NCBI RefSeq assembly: GCF_910592395.1
Contig: NC_088317.1
Location: 15,684,001-15,748,000, forward strand
From: Lineus longissimus
Lineage: Eukaryota > Nemertea > Pilidiophora > Heteronemertea > Lineidae
Direction: 5' to 3'
DNA: 64,000 nucleotides
Shown: piece after piece, positions 35,961 through 48,239 of the stretch
Numbering within the stretch: the first letter of the stretch is position 1
Layout of the letters: each line of letters begins with the position of its first letter
The notes under the pieces: model-generated
Told to the model about the DNA's origin: nothing
The model's database searches: none
What the model saw: only the letters and a program-made list of their open reading frames with translations
Position numbers and translations under genes: made by a program

Positions 35961-37570
35961 TTGACTTTTTTCGGTAAACTCGACATCATACAAATATTTA
36001 ATAGTTGCCCGATTCAGATTTGAAAAACTTTCAATCTGAACATTTCATTTTAAAATTCGTTATCAAACATTATATTGGTTTCAAGCCATTGCAATGCCAG
36101 CAAATCGATATATCTCTCTGAAAAAAAGTTACCGGTTAATAATGGTTTGGGCCATTAAAGTAGAAAATGAAACTTTCATATTGACGTATTATAAATGGAT
36201 AGCAGTCTCAGTGAATTTCCGAGTGAATTGATGACGCATTTTAAATCCGGAGTTGTTAAATGAGATGGAAATGCTGTGATAACATGGTAGCGTATTATTG
36301 AAATGAGTTATTGGAGGGGTCTCTGTCGGGAGGAAATGGAGTTGAGATTTTCGCATGTGTCAAAAAGATATTGAATTTGTGTTCGTAATTTCCATGTGAG
36401 TAGATGAAGTTTGAGTGAGTGGATTATAGTTCAGCTCCAACTGTGGGTATACTAGCAAGTATTTATCATGTTTGTTGAGACTCTGGTTCAAGGCATGCAG
36501 AGTGCCTTAGTTTTGGTCGCACTTGTCAGAAAGTCACTCACGAACCGCAGAGGATATCAGTCAGAATCTGTGGCAGTCAACGACTGAGTCTAGTTTTTCG
36601 GATCTTCCTTCTTGGTTGTGATAGCCAGGACACTGTGTCTCGGCACATTTCAGTTGCAATTCTCAAATTTGGTGTATGATTATCCATGTAAACGTTTGAA
36701 ATCCTGATGATGCTTGTTCCTGACAACGCTTTTCATGTTGTGATGGCCATAATAAAATAATTGATCTGCCATTCTAGTAAAAAAATTATAGCAGAAACCG
36801 TCAGAAAATTAGTTTCTTACCAATGGCTTTGGATGCGTTTCACTGTCATCTTCAGTCAACTTGACATCCAAACTTTAAACTTTAAATTTGTCTATTTTGA
36901 TTACCAGCCGCACAATATGAATTGGACTGGTGCCATATTATCATCGATCGCCAATATCCGAGCCGTATCAGTGGTTTTGACTTCTGGTATATTCCATGTC
37001 AATGATTCTGCTCGAGTGGATTATGATTGAGGAAAGGCTTGACAAAGGAGGGGAACATGGGATGATTAGTTTGCAATATTGATGTGTTTAACTCTTTCAA
37101 CCCATGACCTGTGCTGATGACATCCACAACCTGAATTTATTCCATAAGTTAGCTATGTAAGGGAAAATATATTTGAAGAAAAGTTGGTCGTATTGTTTAC
37201 ATTGAAAATCTCCCTTCAAAGATTTTCCAAAATATTTCATTGAAGCTTTTAATTTCTTGTAAACTGAACTGCTCAAAGCAACTTCCTTCCAGTTGTAAGT
37301 CGACAGCAGAATTCATACATCTTACAACAATAAATTTGGATGTGGTTTCCCTTCTTGGTCATTTGGTTGAATCATTCATGTATCTCTCTACTTAGTGATG
37401 TAGAGTCCATCCATTTCTATTCAGCTACCCTCTGCTGCGTTACCCAGGAGATTCCATCCTTGGAAACCTTTGTTATTTATTGCTCCTTCAGACACAAAAT
37501 CCTCCTGTATATCTTTCTCATGATAGTCAATAATAGTGCAATAATAGTCAAGAGGAGAAATCCTTCGATG
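35960..37570. other. Non-coding stretch, nothing recognised
   Basis: AT-rich. Short ORFs at 36.8-37.0 and 37.3-37.9 kb do not show coding features; the latter merely crosses the GAT microsatellite. Confidence 0.4.
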
Positions 37571-37573
37571 AAT

Positions 37574-37574
37574 A

Positions 37575-37622
<48 letters not shown>
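37574..37622. repeat. (GAT)n microsatellite, about 16 units
   Basis: Uninterrupted ATG/GAT trinucleotide run, open in all frames (poly-Asp, poly-Ser or poly-Ile depending on strand and frame). It abuts the first unit of the following array. Confidence 0.95.
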
Positions 37623-38580
37623 TCTCCGAGTTGCATTTGATAAAACACCCATTAAATATAAACAAAGCAATCGGGTATTCGGCTGAGCAGTCTGTCATAA
37701 TCATCTCTTCAAAGGTATCAAGACACAAAATCATCAAGATATATTTCACTCATGTCTCCCAAATTGTGGTTGACAAAACCACCATTGACAAGTGCAAACA
37801 GGTATCCGCAATCCATAATCACCTCTTCAAAAGTGTCGAGGCATTCCTGGTTAGTTCGAATATAAAATCATCTTCGTATAATAATCATGTATCTGAGGTG
37901 TTTTTTTATACTGTTTGATAAACCTACTATTGACCCAACACAATCGGGTATTCAGCTCTGTTAGCAATCCACCATAATCATCGCACGTCAGGCGCCAAGA
38001 TGTTCCTTGCTGGGCATTTATGACACAAAATCATTGACATATATTTTAGTCATGTCTCCTAAGTTGCATTTGATAAAACAACCATTGACCAATGCAATTG
38101 GGACTTCAACCAAGGAATCCATAAACATCTCTTCAAAGATGTCAAAACATTCCTTCCTGAGCAGTTATTGGGGCAGTAATAACACAAAATCATCGACATA
38201 TATTTTGCTCATGTCTCCTAAGTTGTGTTTGATAAACACCCATTGACCAATGCCATCAGGAATTCGGCTAAGCAATCCATAATCATCTCTTGAAAGACGT
38301 CAAGACATTTCTTTCTTGGCAGTTATAACACAAAATCATCGACACATGTCTCAATCACGTCTCCGCAATTGACCAATGCAGTTGGGAATTCGGCTTAACG
38401 TTATTTAATCATCTGCTGAAGAGAGTTGAGACATTCCTTCGTGGGCAGTTTATACACAGAGCCATCTACCTATTCCACTGTGATCATGACTCCAAAAGTT
38501 GCCTTTGATAAAACACCCATTGACCAAGTATTTCGGCCAAGCAATCCATAATCATCTCCTGAAAGCGAGGAGACATTCCT
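37622..38580. repeat. Tandem array of diverged 130-165-bp repeats, about seven copies
   Basis: Units begin GTCTCC.AGTTGCATTTGATAA (at about 37622, 37756, 38055, 38213, 38358 and a variant at 38489; a weaker one at 37890). They share CCATTGACCAATGCAATCGG, ATTCGGCTAAGCAATCCATA, ATCATCTC, a TCAAGACATTCCTTC-like block and ACACAAAATCATCGACATAT. No frame is kept between units. Confidence 0.8.
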
Positions 38581-38584
38581 TCCT

Positions 38585-39040
38585 TGGCTCGTGGAATGCG
38601 CCAGACATGGTCAATAAGACGGGATGATTCAACAGGGAATTCTCAGGGTAATTTCTGATGGATTTGGCCACCTTATCAGGTCGAGACAAGAGATATATTG
38701 GACTTAAAGCCATATTATATGGCCAGTCTGTGGGAATACTAAGGTAGTGTTTCAGAAGATTGTGTTAATGGCACAAGCAGTTTGGCCTAACCCTTTGAGG
38801 TTGGGAGAAGGTATGCTGTAGATGTCGATATGCGATTTGCCAGTTTCGTTTAAAATTCAATGCTGAAAAATTTGATTTTTCGGAACATGACGTCATCGCT
38901 ATTAGAGAAGTTAGTGTCTCCAACCCATTGTATATCCAAATGCCACTTTGGATGGGATTGTAGGACCACAAGCATAATCTTATTTCTTTCTCGTTTCTTG
39001 AGAACCGATACGCAAAAAACGTCTTAGATCGGTGAAACTA
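38585..39040. other. Non-coding stretch, nothing recognised
   Basis: No supported gene or repeat. Confidence 0.35.
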
Positions 39041-39045
39041 GATTA

Positions 39046-39194
39046 CAGTGGAACCTCTCTATTAAGGACACTAATTTTGGTCCCAAAATGGTTCCATCGT
39101 TTCCATTCAATTTGACCTCTATAATCAGGCAACCTCTCTATGAAGGACAGCACTTGTCAGTCCCGAGGGTGTCCTTAGTAGAGAGATTCTACTG
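39046..39194. mobile_element. Tigger/pogo-like MITE, copy 1 (149 bp)
   Basis: Left end CAGTGGAACCTCTCTATTAA and right end, reverse complemented, CAGTAGAATCTCTCTACTAA. Flanked by TA on both sides (39044-39045 and 39195-39196), the target duplication of Tc1/mariner-Tigger elements. Internal sequence includes GGTCCCAAAATGGTT and CAGTCCCGAGGGTGTCCTTA, shared with copy 2. No coding capacity. Confidence 0.9.
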
Positions 39195-39199
39195 TATAT

Positions 39200-40140
39200 A
39201 CCAAAGGACCGTACATGTAAGGATTATACCTGGATAGAAGATGCAGAATGAACTCTTAGAGGGCGATGAACCTATGATATTTTCAAAATTCTCCAAGCTA
39301 GTTGACGTTCTTGATAATCTAATAAAGGAAAAGCCAGACACCATTGTGTTATCTGGATAATTGTGTTCTTTAGCTGAAGATGGTCCCAAAGGGACCAGTG
39401 ACCATAATTTAGTCTGGCTCAAAATAAACACAAGGAATTATGTACTATCTGTATTAAAGTATCTGCTAAGGTTATCGTAGTTAAAGGGACTATGTATGGA
39501 CGAAAAGTTGTCACAAATGGTTTGCCTCGCCACCACCAGGGGTGCCATGGTCTAACCTTTCTTACTTAATTATGCACACGTAAACTGAATATGATGTGTA
39601 GTTACACTTCACATGTTACCTTAAAGGTGACATGAATTTAGATCCTGTTGCCACCTGTCAGTGGTGGCTATATACCATCGCAAACCCAGTGTCTTGACAT
39701 AAGAATCCCTTAAAAAAGTGAGATTTCCCCAAATGGGAGGCCATGTTTTGTCTTCTTACAGATGTCCTGTTCTTTTGCAGTATTTTGTAAGGGAATAGTC
39801 CTATCGAGTATCAAGTGTCGATTTTCCAGATGGCCATATAGACAAGAGGTTCAAGTTCCATCGACATCATCAAGACTCCTTGACTCATGTTTTTCTGGCC
39901 TTTTTTGCATTTGTTGCTCTTTGGAGAGATTCCTGGATTTGCTTGACTCTTGAGGCTGGTCCTCTTGGTCATGGTGGTGCATGGTTACATCTGCTGTGCG
40001 TGGGTGCTAGATTTTTTACACACCACGTCGGCTGGAGTCTTCGGTTGTGAGGCTTTTGGCAGGGATTCCTCTACCCTTAGGCATTGCTGGGAGACTGCCT
40101 GTCAGGGGTCTTTGGGCTCCACCTGTCGGCTTTAGATTCT
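39200..40140. other. Non-coding stretch with a GC-richer block
   Basis: From about 39940 to 40140 the sequence is GC-richer with overlapping short ORFs (61-80 codons), none with a recognised motif. It could be a remnant of a mobile element, but I cannot assign it. Confidence 0.35.
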
Positions 40141-40194
40141 TGTCTGCCAAGGCTAGCAAGAGACTTCAACCTGACAACTCACAAATCTACATGG

Positions 40195-40610
40195 TAGCCA
40201 GTGGCATTGTCAGAACTCTATTATGGAAGTGCCTGAGCTTCTTCAGCTTGAAGTACAGTCCCCACGCTTAGGGTAAAGTCTGTTGCCTGAACACCCGTGG
40301 CCAGCTTTACTTCAACTTAGTGTTATGACAAGTCACAATACATGGTACCTACTGGTGTTGTCAGGACACTTTTATAGAAGTGGAGCTACTTCAACTTAAA
40401 GTACAGTCCCTACGCTTGGGGTGTTATTGCCTTGACACCCGTGGCCAAGTTTACTTCATCATGTTCAACCCCATGTTATGACAAGTTGCAACACATGGAA
40501 CCAACTTGTCTTGTCAAGACACTCTTACGGAAGTGACCAAAGGACTTTGCCCTGAAGTAGTCCCAGCACGAAGTGTTACCCAAGTCGTCAGAACACTCAT
40601 CGCAAAGTTT
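40195..40610. repeat. ~150-bp tandem repeats, about three copies
   Basis: TTGTCAGAACTCTATTATGG, TTGTCAGGACACTTTTATAG and TTGTCAAGACACTCTTACGG start units at about 40208, 40360 and 40511. They are followed by GAAGTACAGTCCCCACGCTT-like text, CACCCGTGGCCA and TTATGACAAGT. A fourth, shorter copy begins near 40585. Confidence 0.8.
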
Positions 40611-40619
40611 AACTCAATT

Positions 40620-41785
40620 TCACTTTAGAGTTATGACACCTCCACACTCTGCCTCAGTTCCTCCTGATGTTGACAGAACGCTCCTCACCCTATCCAAGCA
40701 ACTAGTAAACGTCCGACACCAACATCAAGTGCTGTTATCTAAGCGACCTAGCTACTTCAATTTTGTGATGCTGACACATCTACCCTTTTTCTTACTACTT
40801 GCCTACTCGAGTTGCCGGAACAATCTTACATTTATATGGACCTGTCACTAAACGTTACTATAAGCACCTTTCTCGTACGGAACAAGTTGTCGTTATGTTG
40901 ACAGACTTCACGGTTCCGGTCTCCATTAGTGCTATCCTTTGAGAACGCCAAGGCAGAAAGTTGGATGGAATATACATAAATATAGTGGTCACAGGATATG
41001 GCGGTCGGATAATGCAACATAGATATGGTCTAATGGAAATGCATTGTAATGAGAATTACCTTACAATGCACTGGCAATGCATTAGTGTGCGTCATTTTAC
41101 ATTGGGGGCTGGCCGTTGCATGATGTAATAGCCAAGAACTCAGAACTGCTGGGGCTCTGCGGTAGAACTCTCAAGGACAGCCGACTTTGTTTTCGAAAAT
41201 GGACTGACTGGTTTAGCTTTCATCTCATAAAATCTGAATGCTGTAGAAGAAGAAGAGTACACAGCCTCTCATCAGGCTGTTAACACCAATATCCTCTCCA
41301 TAATGTCTTTACATCAACTTGCTCTTTCCGTACTAAGGACTACGAACGCCTCCTCCACACAGGCACCACACCAGCAAATTGCCTTCCCTTCACTGCAACA
41401 CAAGAACTGAAACGCAAGATCACTATCAGGTGGAACTAGAATGACAAGAGCAGTCTCCTTTTCCAGTCCAGGGTAGAGAAGGATCAAAGCGTTTACTCTA
41501 GTAGGTTAGCTGTATCGATAAAACAAAAGTCAAAATGTGTATACAATGGGGACAAGTTCGTCATATCCCGAAGAACTGTTTATTTTGTTCAGACAAAGCA
41601 ACTTGTATTTCAAGTGAAAATGTCAGTGACATTGTTGAGTCATTTTGGTTTCTTTGGCAAATGTTCTGGCCAGCAGAATAGGTTGATAGGTAGGTTTTGC
41701 AACCTTACGAGTGACGCATGACGGAGGTTTGAGGGTCATTGGTGTTGTTGCAGATTCATTTACGCAATGCTTGTAAATCATCTCT
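40620..41785. other. Non-coding stretch, nothing recognised
   Basis: No supported gene. AATGCATTGTAATGAGAATTACCTTACAATGCACTGGCAATGCATT (about 41037-41081; only parts self-complementary) forms a local imperfect palindrome. Confidence 0.35.
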
Positions 41786-41789
41786 TATA

Positions 41790-41948
41790 CGGTGGAACCT
41801 CCCTTAGCGGACACCTCTCTATTAAGGACACTAGTTTGGTCCCAAATTGGTTGTTTCCATTCAGTTTGACCTCTCTAATCAGGACACCTCTCTATTAAGG
41901 ACAGCACTTGCCAGTCCTGAGGGTGTCCTTAATAGAGAGCTTCTACTG
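41790..41948. mobile_element. Tigger/pogo-like MITE, copy 2 (159 bp)
   Basis: Left end CGGTGGAACCTCCCTTAGCG, right end reverse complemented CAGTAGAAGCTCTCTATTAA, TA at both flanks (41788-41789 and 41949-41950). The interior repeats ACCTCTCTATTAAGGACA twice and shares the TTGGTCCCAAATTGG block with copy 1. Confidence 0.9.
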
Positions 41949-41954
41949 TACTTA

Positions 41955-42770
41955 ATTGTACAAGGAATCGTGGAAATTTTTGGAAAATTCGTTGATAAAC
42001 CACATTCATAAACTTTGTACTTTGTTGTTCATATCTCTTATATAAAGTGCTTCAAAAACCTCGGCAGCATTTTCCACGCTCGATAAAGCCATTTATCTGC
42101 TACAACCATGTCAGCCCTGCACAAAATCCTTTACCCTTGAAATGATCCCAGCGGATTTATTCAACGCACGGTTCATTATCGTAGATCATCTCTCTCGGTG
42201 CTGTGTACAGTTTCAATATTGGCGTAATTTTGCAATTATGGTTTTCTTCTTGCGGGCCAATGTGCTTGACTGAGGATATTGGTTTTTCGTTGCAATTCAT
42301 CTTTTCCCTTTTATGGGTAAAGAGATTATGACGTTTTTACGGGCCTCCTGATGCGTCGGAGGAAATTGTTTTCTGAACTGCTGCTAAATTGAACTTTATG
42401 TTAATAACATCTAGTCCCACGGTTGAATTATCATGCTAAAGTGAAAACTGCTAAGATATGTTCACTTGAAGCTTTCTTGCTTATCATAATGTGCTCACTT
42501 TGGACATGTTGGAGAAATTGATGAAATATTTTCCGTCAAACGTGTGGCTTTTTTTCTGCCTATTCATTGTTTGTTACTGACTCTTTGTTAATTCTTTAAG
42601 CATCTCGCACACAAGTAATTTTTGACACCTTGGCCTGCAATAATGATTGCTGCGATGTACGGCAATTAGATATCTTGTCTGTGGGTAAGACCGTTTAGGG
42701 CTGGGCTTGATATTGATAGCATGGCAATTTGCCAATTGCTGCGGAAGGCATCTGACTGCAAATGAGTGAT
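41955..42770. other. Non-coding stretch, nothing recognised
   Basis: No supported gene or repeat. Confidence 0.35.
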
Positions 42771-42837
42771 TTATTAGCTCAGCTGACAAAGTCAGCGGAG
42801 CTAGTAGAATAGCTGTTCAAATGGTGTCCGTCCTGCA

Positions 42838-42870
42838 ATCCATCCATCCATCCATCCATCCATCCATCTA
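42838..42870. repeat. (CATC)n microsatellite
   Basis: About eight CATC units in a row, inside the dispersed element. Confidence 0.9.
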
Positions 42871-43859
42871 GGGACCCATCTGTGGACAAAATTGGACATT
42901 TCTGATTGGGAAGGCCTAGCCACTTCGTTGACGGTGCTAAATTAGGAGTTGCCCAAGGTGAACTCAAAACACGAAAAATCAGCGCGATCCGACCTGTATT
43001 AAGAGAATGAGGTCATTTCGCGTTTAGATTTCTTTCCCTTTTTACCTCGGTCCACAGAGCAAATATTGTTTTCAAATGTGGCTGAATATTTTTTAATATT
43101 TTTTAATTTTTTAATTTTAATGGAATTAATATAGTTTTCACCGCCAGTTGGCGCTGCAGGCACATTGACTGAATTTTGGCGATTTCAAATTTGGCGGTGG
43201 CTCAACTTTTTGCAAGCAGTGCCGCTGATTGGCCGATCGATAGAAGAGATGCCACCATTTAAAAATGGCGGTAGTCGCTGCTTCAATGAAGATGAGTGAA
43301 CTTTCTCATGTTCAATCGGTTGATACTCTTTTAATCAACATGACCATGTACCTGAAATTTGTTTAGGTACTGAAAAGAGTCTATATAATTCAGATTTATC
43401 GATAGTTTTTTATAATATTGCGGAAATTTTGTGCACAAATTAGCGAAAGTTGGTGCTCGTCTCATGTCATTTTAGAGCGAGAAATTTGTTTCCGTCGATC
43501 TCTACCACTGAGAAATCGCTTGCATAGCTTCGAATTTTTGTGAAAATAAGTATCTGAACTTGGTTTCAAATAGTCTAGAGAGTTACCTTTGTGGTGATAC
43601 ATATGGTATGTGATAAATATTTGTAGAATTTGTGAAATTCGGTTTTCAAACGTGCCGATGAAGCAAGCGATCTCGCGTGAATTTTGCAAGTCCTGATATG
43701 TCGACCGGGTGTCAAAAATCACTCGCCTAAATTCAATTCAAAGATCAAAAATAATATCTGAACTTAGTTTCAAATAGCCTACGCAATTATCATTTCGGTG
43801 ATATATAATGCATGCATGTAATAATTGATTAATCTGCCTAAAACGCGCAATTAAAACGG

Positions 43860-44180
43860 TGAAAGATCGTGATAAACACTCTGGTGGCGGTCGCACTAAA
43901 TAACGACCGGTAGGGCCCGGCGTCTGGCGGAGAAAAAAAGGTAGCGCCCGGAGGTTGAAACGGGATTTTTATGCACTTTTAACTGTATATATATGTTGTT
44001 TGGATGTATTTCTAACAGTTCTGTAACTTTGATGACCAGGCTTGCGCCCAAAGTTGGTAAAATTGATGCTTGTTTATGCACTGCGCTAGCGACCGGAGAA
44101 TTCGCCGTCGGCCATTTTGGCTACGGTCCCTGAGTTGTTGTGGATGGCAATTTTGCAACAAATTTCGCCATTTACGTTTG
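43860..44180. promoter_or_regulatory. CpG-rich stretch, possible internal promoter
   Basis: CpG frequency rises sharply (GGTGGCGGTCGCAC, CGACCGGTAGGGCCCGGCGT, GCGCTAGCGACCGGAGAATT and CGCCGTCGGCCATTTTGG). AAAAATGGCGG at about 43261 and GGCCATTTTGG at about 44110 resemble YY1-type sites. It lies about 5 kb upstream of the first recognised CASK exon on that strand. The promoter role is inference only. Confidence 0.2.
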
Positions 44181-44958
44181 TTTACAATTATTTTGAAAGT
44201 CACATTATGACATCGTAGTATGAATCCCACTGCAGTTTCGTTACGCAGCAATGCTCATGTTTTTGGTTTGCAATCCTGTACTGTCTGTACACTGCGCTGT
44301 GCATGGATGTACTGTAGCTGTAAAAAAGACAAAAACCATAGCCTAGCCCTGTAGGACAGGCTTAGAGTATAACTCAACAGGCCCTCATGATTCATTTGAT
44401 GGACACCTTATTTGATAGTACCTCATCATTAAGTCCACTAGATCCTGTTCTGTCACATGTCGTAGACGATAGACAATTTTCAAAATGTAGTACACCACTC
44501 GCTCATCTGTAAGCCCAGCTCTCGGCTCACATCATGTGGGCACGGTTGGCTGTTGAGTGTTATGGTTCAGTCTGTGAGACTAATTTAAAGAGGTTACACT
44601 TTTATTTTGAATTGGAAAACAGCCCACAGGACTGACTTTTCACTGAGTAATAAGTGTGCCCTTCGAAGGTTAAGTCTCTTTCTGGATTTGCTTCCATAGA
44701 TGCCTTGTTCAGGATATCATCTGACCGATGCCTGATCAAGCACAGACTGTATCCGGTGGTGTACATTTCCCCGTCTATGTCACCCTTTTTTATTTAGTCA
44801 GTGTTAATTTCTCTTCTCTTTTTTTACAGATCAACTGTTGTTGGTTATTGCAAGAGGAGTCGTTGGCACATTTCAAGTCCAGGAAAGCACTTGCTGTTCC
44901 CACATTCAGAGTAAGGTGTGCTTACTCGTTTTACTGCTTTCCATTCCCGGAGAGCGTT

Positions 44959-45042
44959 ATCAAATATCTGCCGCAAGGCAACAAATATCTGCCGCAAGGC
45001 GCTTCAAATATCTGCCGAAAGGCATCAAATATCTGCCGCACC
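44959..45042. repeat. Short tandem repeat, CAAATATCTGCCGCAAGGC units
   Basis: Four units of ATCAAATATCTGCCGCAAGG type, spaced 21, 24 and 21 bp, the third with GAAAGGC and the last ending in GCACC. Confidence 0.85.
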
Positions 45043-45549
45043 AATAAAGTTCATTTTGTTAACCAACTCTTTATCTTCTTTTCTTCACATACAAAAAAGA
45101 CCGTCCCAAACATTTGGCTGCATCCACTTCATCAATGTCCAGACAACAGTCGGTTCATTTGACCATTGTAAAGCACCAGACCCCACCTCACAAAATACAC
45201 TGTAATAATTATGTACCTTGTGTCCATGTGCATGTTATTAGTTCCACCTACGCTGCATGAAGACAAGGACTCCACTCTTTGACGTCACCACACAACTCCT
45301 TGACGTCATCACACACCCCACTACTGCAACGGCAATAGAAATGACTTTACGTCATAATACCAGGGTGACGTCAACTCAGTACTTCAGCATGCACTGATAT
45401 AGCAAGAAGGTCTTTCGCATCAGCACTTCTGCGTGCTAGACGTTATAGCTTCACGTTGCCTCATAATAACGGTACCGACACACACTTGGCCCTTGCCTTC
45501 ACCTATCCATTTCAGCTGAGCGCCAGGCCCTTGGGCCTCTTGTGTTGCA

Positions 45550-46285
45550 TGCTTTCATGATTGCATGTTGCAACAGCAAAAAATCAAAAAATCGCTCATT
45601 TGTGGGACATTTTAAAGATTTTTTGGTAAGTTGGAAAGCCGTGAAGATGATCTAAAAAGTTGGATTTGGTATTTGAAGTTTCTTGGATGTGCAAATTTGT
45701 GGTGGAATAATCTAATGATCAAACGTCAAAGTTCAGCTGAGCTTGCCCATGGTAATCACATCCGTGACTGGGCAGGGTCATTTCACACTTTCGCCAGCAT
45801 CCAATTACTCTGTCATTGATAATTATCAGGTCCACATATTGCTCAACGGTTTCACACACAATACTCGGCTGCGATAATCACCTAATCATCACTGCCGTTA
45901 ATACCTCCACCCCATTTGAGATTTTGCGCCCTTGATCTCAACAAGCCTTCGCTGTTCCAACATTGATTATAAGTCTGACATACTGGCGTAGATTTGGTAC
46001 CATGGCAACGCTCGGTGCCGGCTCCGATTTCCACCTTTAGAAATCCTATCTTTTTCCCAATAAAGGGACAAAATACAAAGCATTTGATGTAGAACTTGTG
46101 ATGTGAGCTTGGATTAAAGGAACAATTACAAGTAGTGGCACACGGTGGTGAGAAGGTTTATTATCCTCCTATCTATCTCAATCCCATACCAAAGTTGTTG
46201 TAGTTAATGCTACCTTTTAAAAAAAGTGCTGTTCGGAACCTGTGAACATCAACAAACAATTCATCCTAAAAACCTTCATCTTACC
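45550..46285. other. Non-coding stretch, nothing recognised
   Basis: No supported gene. GGTACCATGGCAACG at about 46000 resembles an RFX X-box (one mismatch); alone it is weak evidence. Confidence 0.35.
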
Positions 46286-46309
46286 ATTTTCTCTCTTCTA
46301 TCTTTTTAG

Positions 46310-46420
46310 GCACTCTTGAAAGCCCATGATGTTGTTGCACATGAAGTATATATTGAGGATGCGATTTGTGTAACCAATCACGTCATTCCATACCCCACCC
46401 CCAACCCCATGTACACATAG
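46310..46420 (+). pseudogene. CASK: Partial copy 1 of the CASK L27 exon
   Basis: Preceded by an intact pyrimidine tract and acceptor (CTATCTTTTTAG). It reads [20 protein letters not shown], then VTNHVIPYP and a TAG stop at 46418-46420, 36 codons in. The first 22 or so codons are clearly homologous to the functional exon at 48937. The sequence continues homologous to copies 2 and 3, not to the functional exon's 3' half, and has no donor. If spliced in, it would truncate the protein after L27-C. Most likely it is a relic of an exon duplication. Confidence 0.75.
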
Positions 46421-46495
46421 AAATGATGCTGTTTCATGGCACCAGATGTCGGACATTATCTTACCATTTTCTCTCTTCTATCTTTTTATATGTGG

Positions 46496-46656
46496 GCACT
46501 TTGGCAAGCCCATAATGTTGTAGCACATGAAGTATATGGCGAAGATGCGATCCGCGTGACACCCGTTCCAGTTGTATCATTCCATACCCCAACCCCATTC
46601 CCAAGTATATACATAGAAATGACGCTGTTTCATGACACCAGATGTCGGACATTATT
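46496..46656 (+). pseudogene. CASK: Partial copy 2 of the CASK L27 exon
   Basis: Reads ALWQAHNVVAHEVYGEDAIR, then VTPVPVVSFHTPTP. The L-to-W and D-to-N changes and loss of the acceptor AG (TTTTTATATGTG) mean it cannot be spliced as an exon. The frame stays open by chance into the insertion that follows. Confidence 0.75.
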
Positions 46657-47436
46657 GGTCGTCGCGAGAGCAGACCCTTATTGTCAGGTTCTGTCATTAT
46701 GTTTGTGGCAGCATGTGCCTAGCAACCATGCCTAGCAACGGGCATTTTACACTAAAAAATATCTTTAAAATCATTTATTTAAAAATTTGGTTCCGAGGAA
46801 TTGTTTGCAGTACATTCAGCCTCTTTGTCACCAATTTTGAGACAAATCGGAGTAAAAGTGTAGACGCTGAATCGATTTGTTTCAGGTCCGTTTAGCTAAA
46901 TGGCGAGATTGACTATGAATGAAGATAGTTTTAGCCCTAGGATGCTCGGCAGTTGTTGAATTGAAATGCAAATTGCGTTGCCAGTATTTGTCCTATTGTA
47001 ATAAAACTTAAGTTTTCATTAAAGTTCGTTATCTTGTTCATTAAGTCCTTCGTCTCATGTAAAATGCGAAATGAATAAAATTATTAATTGGGAGCTCAAA
47101 ATTGATGAGCGTGTATACGTAGCATGCAGGAATGTTGTGCTGGCCAGCGAGCAGTATGGTGAGTTTCTTCACAAAGCTACGTGTCTTTATCGATGATGTA
47201 TGAAGAAACTACGAAGACCCAATGTAAGCAGTAATCTAATCTGTAATACTCTCAAATTTCAACGAAATCAATCAAGTATTTGCCGAGAAATTAGAAATTA
47301 CGCACAACATTACAGGATCGCGTCAGCCATAATAATGACATTAATGTACATGCAAATGAGGACTGTCACTTGCTCGTCAATACCGAGCAGCTAATCACGT
47401 GGGCATAATTATGATAATAAGGTACAGCGGTGGAAA

Positions 47437-47465
47437 AATTCAAATTCAAATTCAAATTCTTTATT
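47437..47465 (-). repeat. ATTCAAATTC tail of a minus-strand non-LTR element
   Basis: Repeated TTCAAA followed by TTCTTTATTACTCT. On the minus strand this is an AATAAAG signal followed by a GAATTT repeat, which looks like the 3' tail of a non-LTR element oriented right to left. Confidence 0.45.
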
Positions 47466-48239
47466 ACTCTAAAACGCTAAATAGTCTGGTTCTCTGACCT
47501 CGATCTCCGGGCTTTTGGTAGGGTTTAGGAACGGGTCAGGTAACAACAACCGTCTACAAATAACACGGCAGAAAAGAGGAGTGTTATTTTTAGATTCAGC
47601 CATTGTTGTAATTTCCCGAGCCAATTATCGTTTTACGGTCGAATTGAGCGCTGTATCTGTCCTAGGATTATGCCTATTATTGAACACATCATTCTACACT
47701 GTAGAAATACCGGAATTACTCTTAAAATGCGCGATTACGGTTATTTTATGTTTCAGACAAAGGGGTTTCCCCATATAATGACGTCACTTTTAGCGATATT
47801 GTCATTTTCGCAAAAGTACGATTTGGGACGCTAAACCTTGACCGATTGCGTTGGTTTTTGCAGGATAGGTTGTTTATAATATTAAAAAAAATTAGGCATA
47901 AGAATTTTTGTGGAAATGGTGGTTTAAGCTATTGTTCTATTTATAGATTTTTGTTATTGCCTGACCTACGACAGCGAGAGTGAGGTCAGGAGCCCAGACT
48001 ATAAAACGCCCACTAGGGGCCAACGGTTACATAAAATAATTACAAAATATACAATATAAAGTTACAGGGTATACAAAATAAGATCACAAATATTTAAAGA
48101 CAAAAACATAATAATGGAAATCAGGACAATATAGAGTTACGCAGTTTAAAGAACTCGTTGATAATCGCAGCAGAGGGAGGTGAAGGATTTTTCAGAAAAA
48201 TTGTAGTCAGATCCGACAGAGACAGAAAATGGAGATCAC

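Larger units (their letters stand above)
42772..45545. mobile_element. Possible ~2.8-kb relative of the 12945 element (or two separate ends)
   Basis: Begins TTATTAGCTCAGCTGACAAA with a (CATC)n run and GTCCGTCC nearby. At 45511-45541 it ends with TTTCAGCTGAGCGCCAGGCC then CTTGGGCCTCTTG, identical to the end of the 12945-13800 element. One long element with internal additions, or two partial copies facing the same way, would both explain this. No transposase motif is seen inside. Confidence 0.35.

Noticed and set aside
37340-37918. 192-codon ORF with a poly-Asp run
   Set aside because: Open frame is carried by the GAT microsatellite and repeat array; codon use is like intergenic DNA.
43265-43363. 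ATGGCGGTAGTCGC start with 32 codons
   Set aside because: Strong Kozak context, but it ends in a stop with no donor in frame and no similarity; probably chance.
46436-46735. 99-codon ORF starting before L27 exon copy 2
   Set aside because: It is the decayed copy read into the insertion; the splice acceptor is lost and the frame ends inside the insertion.
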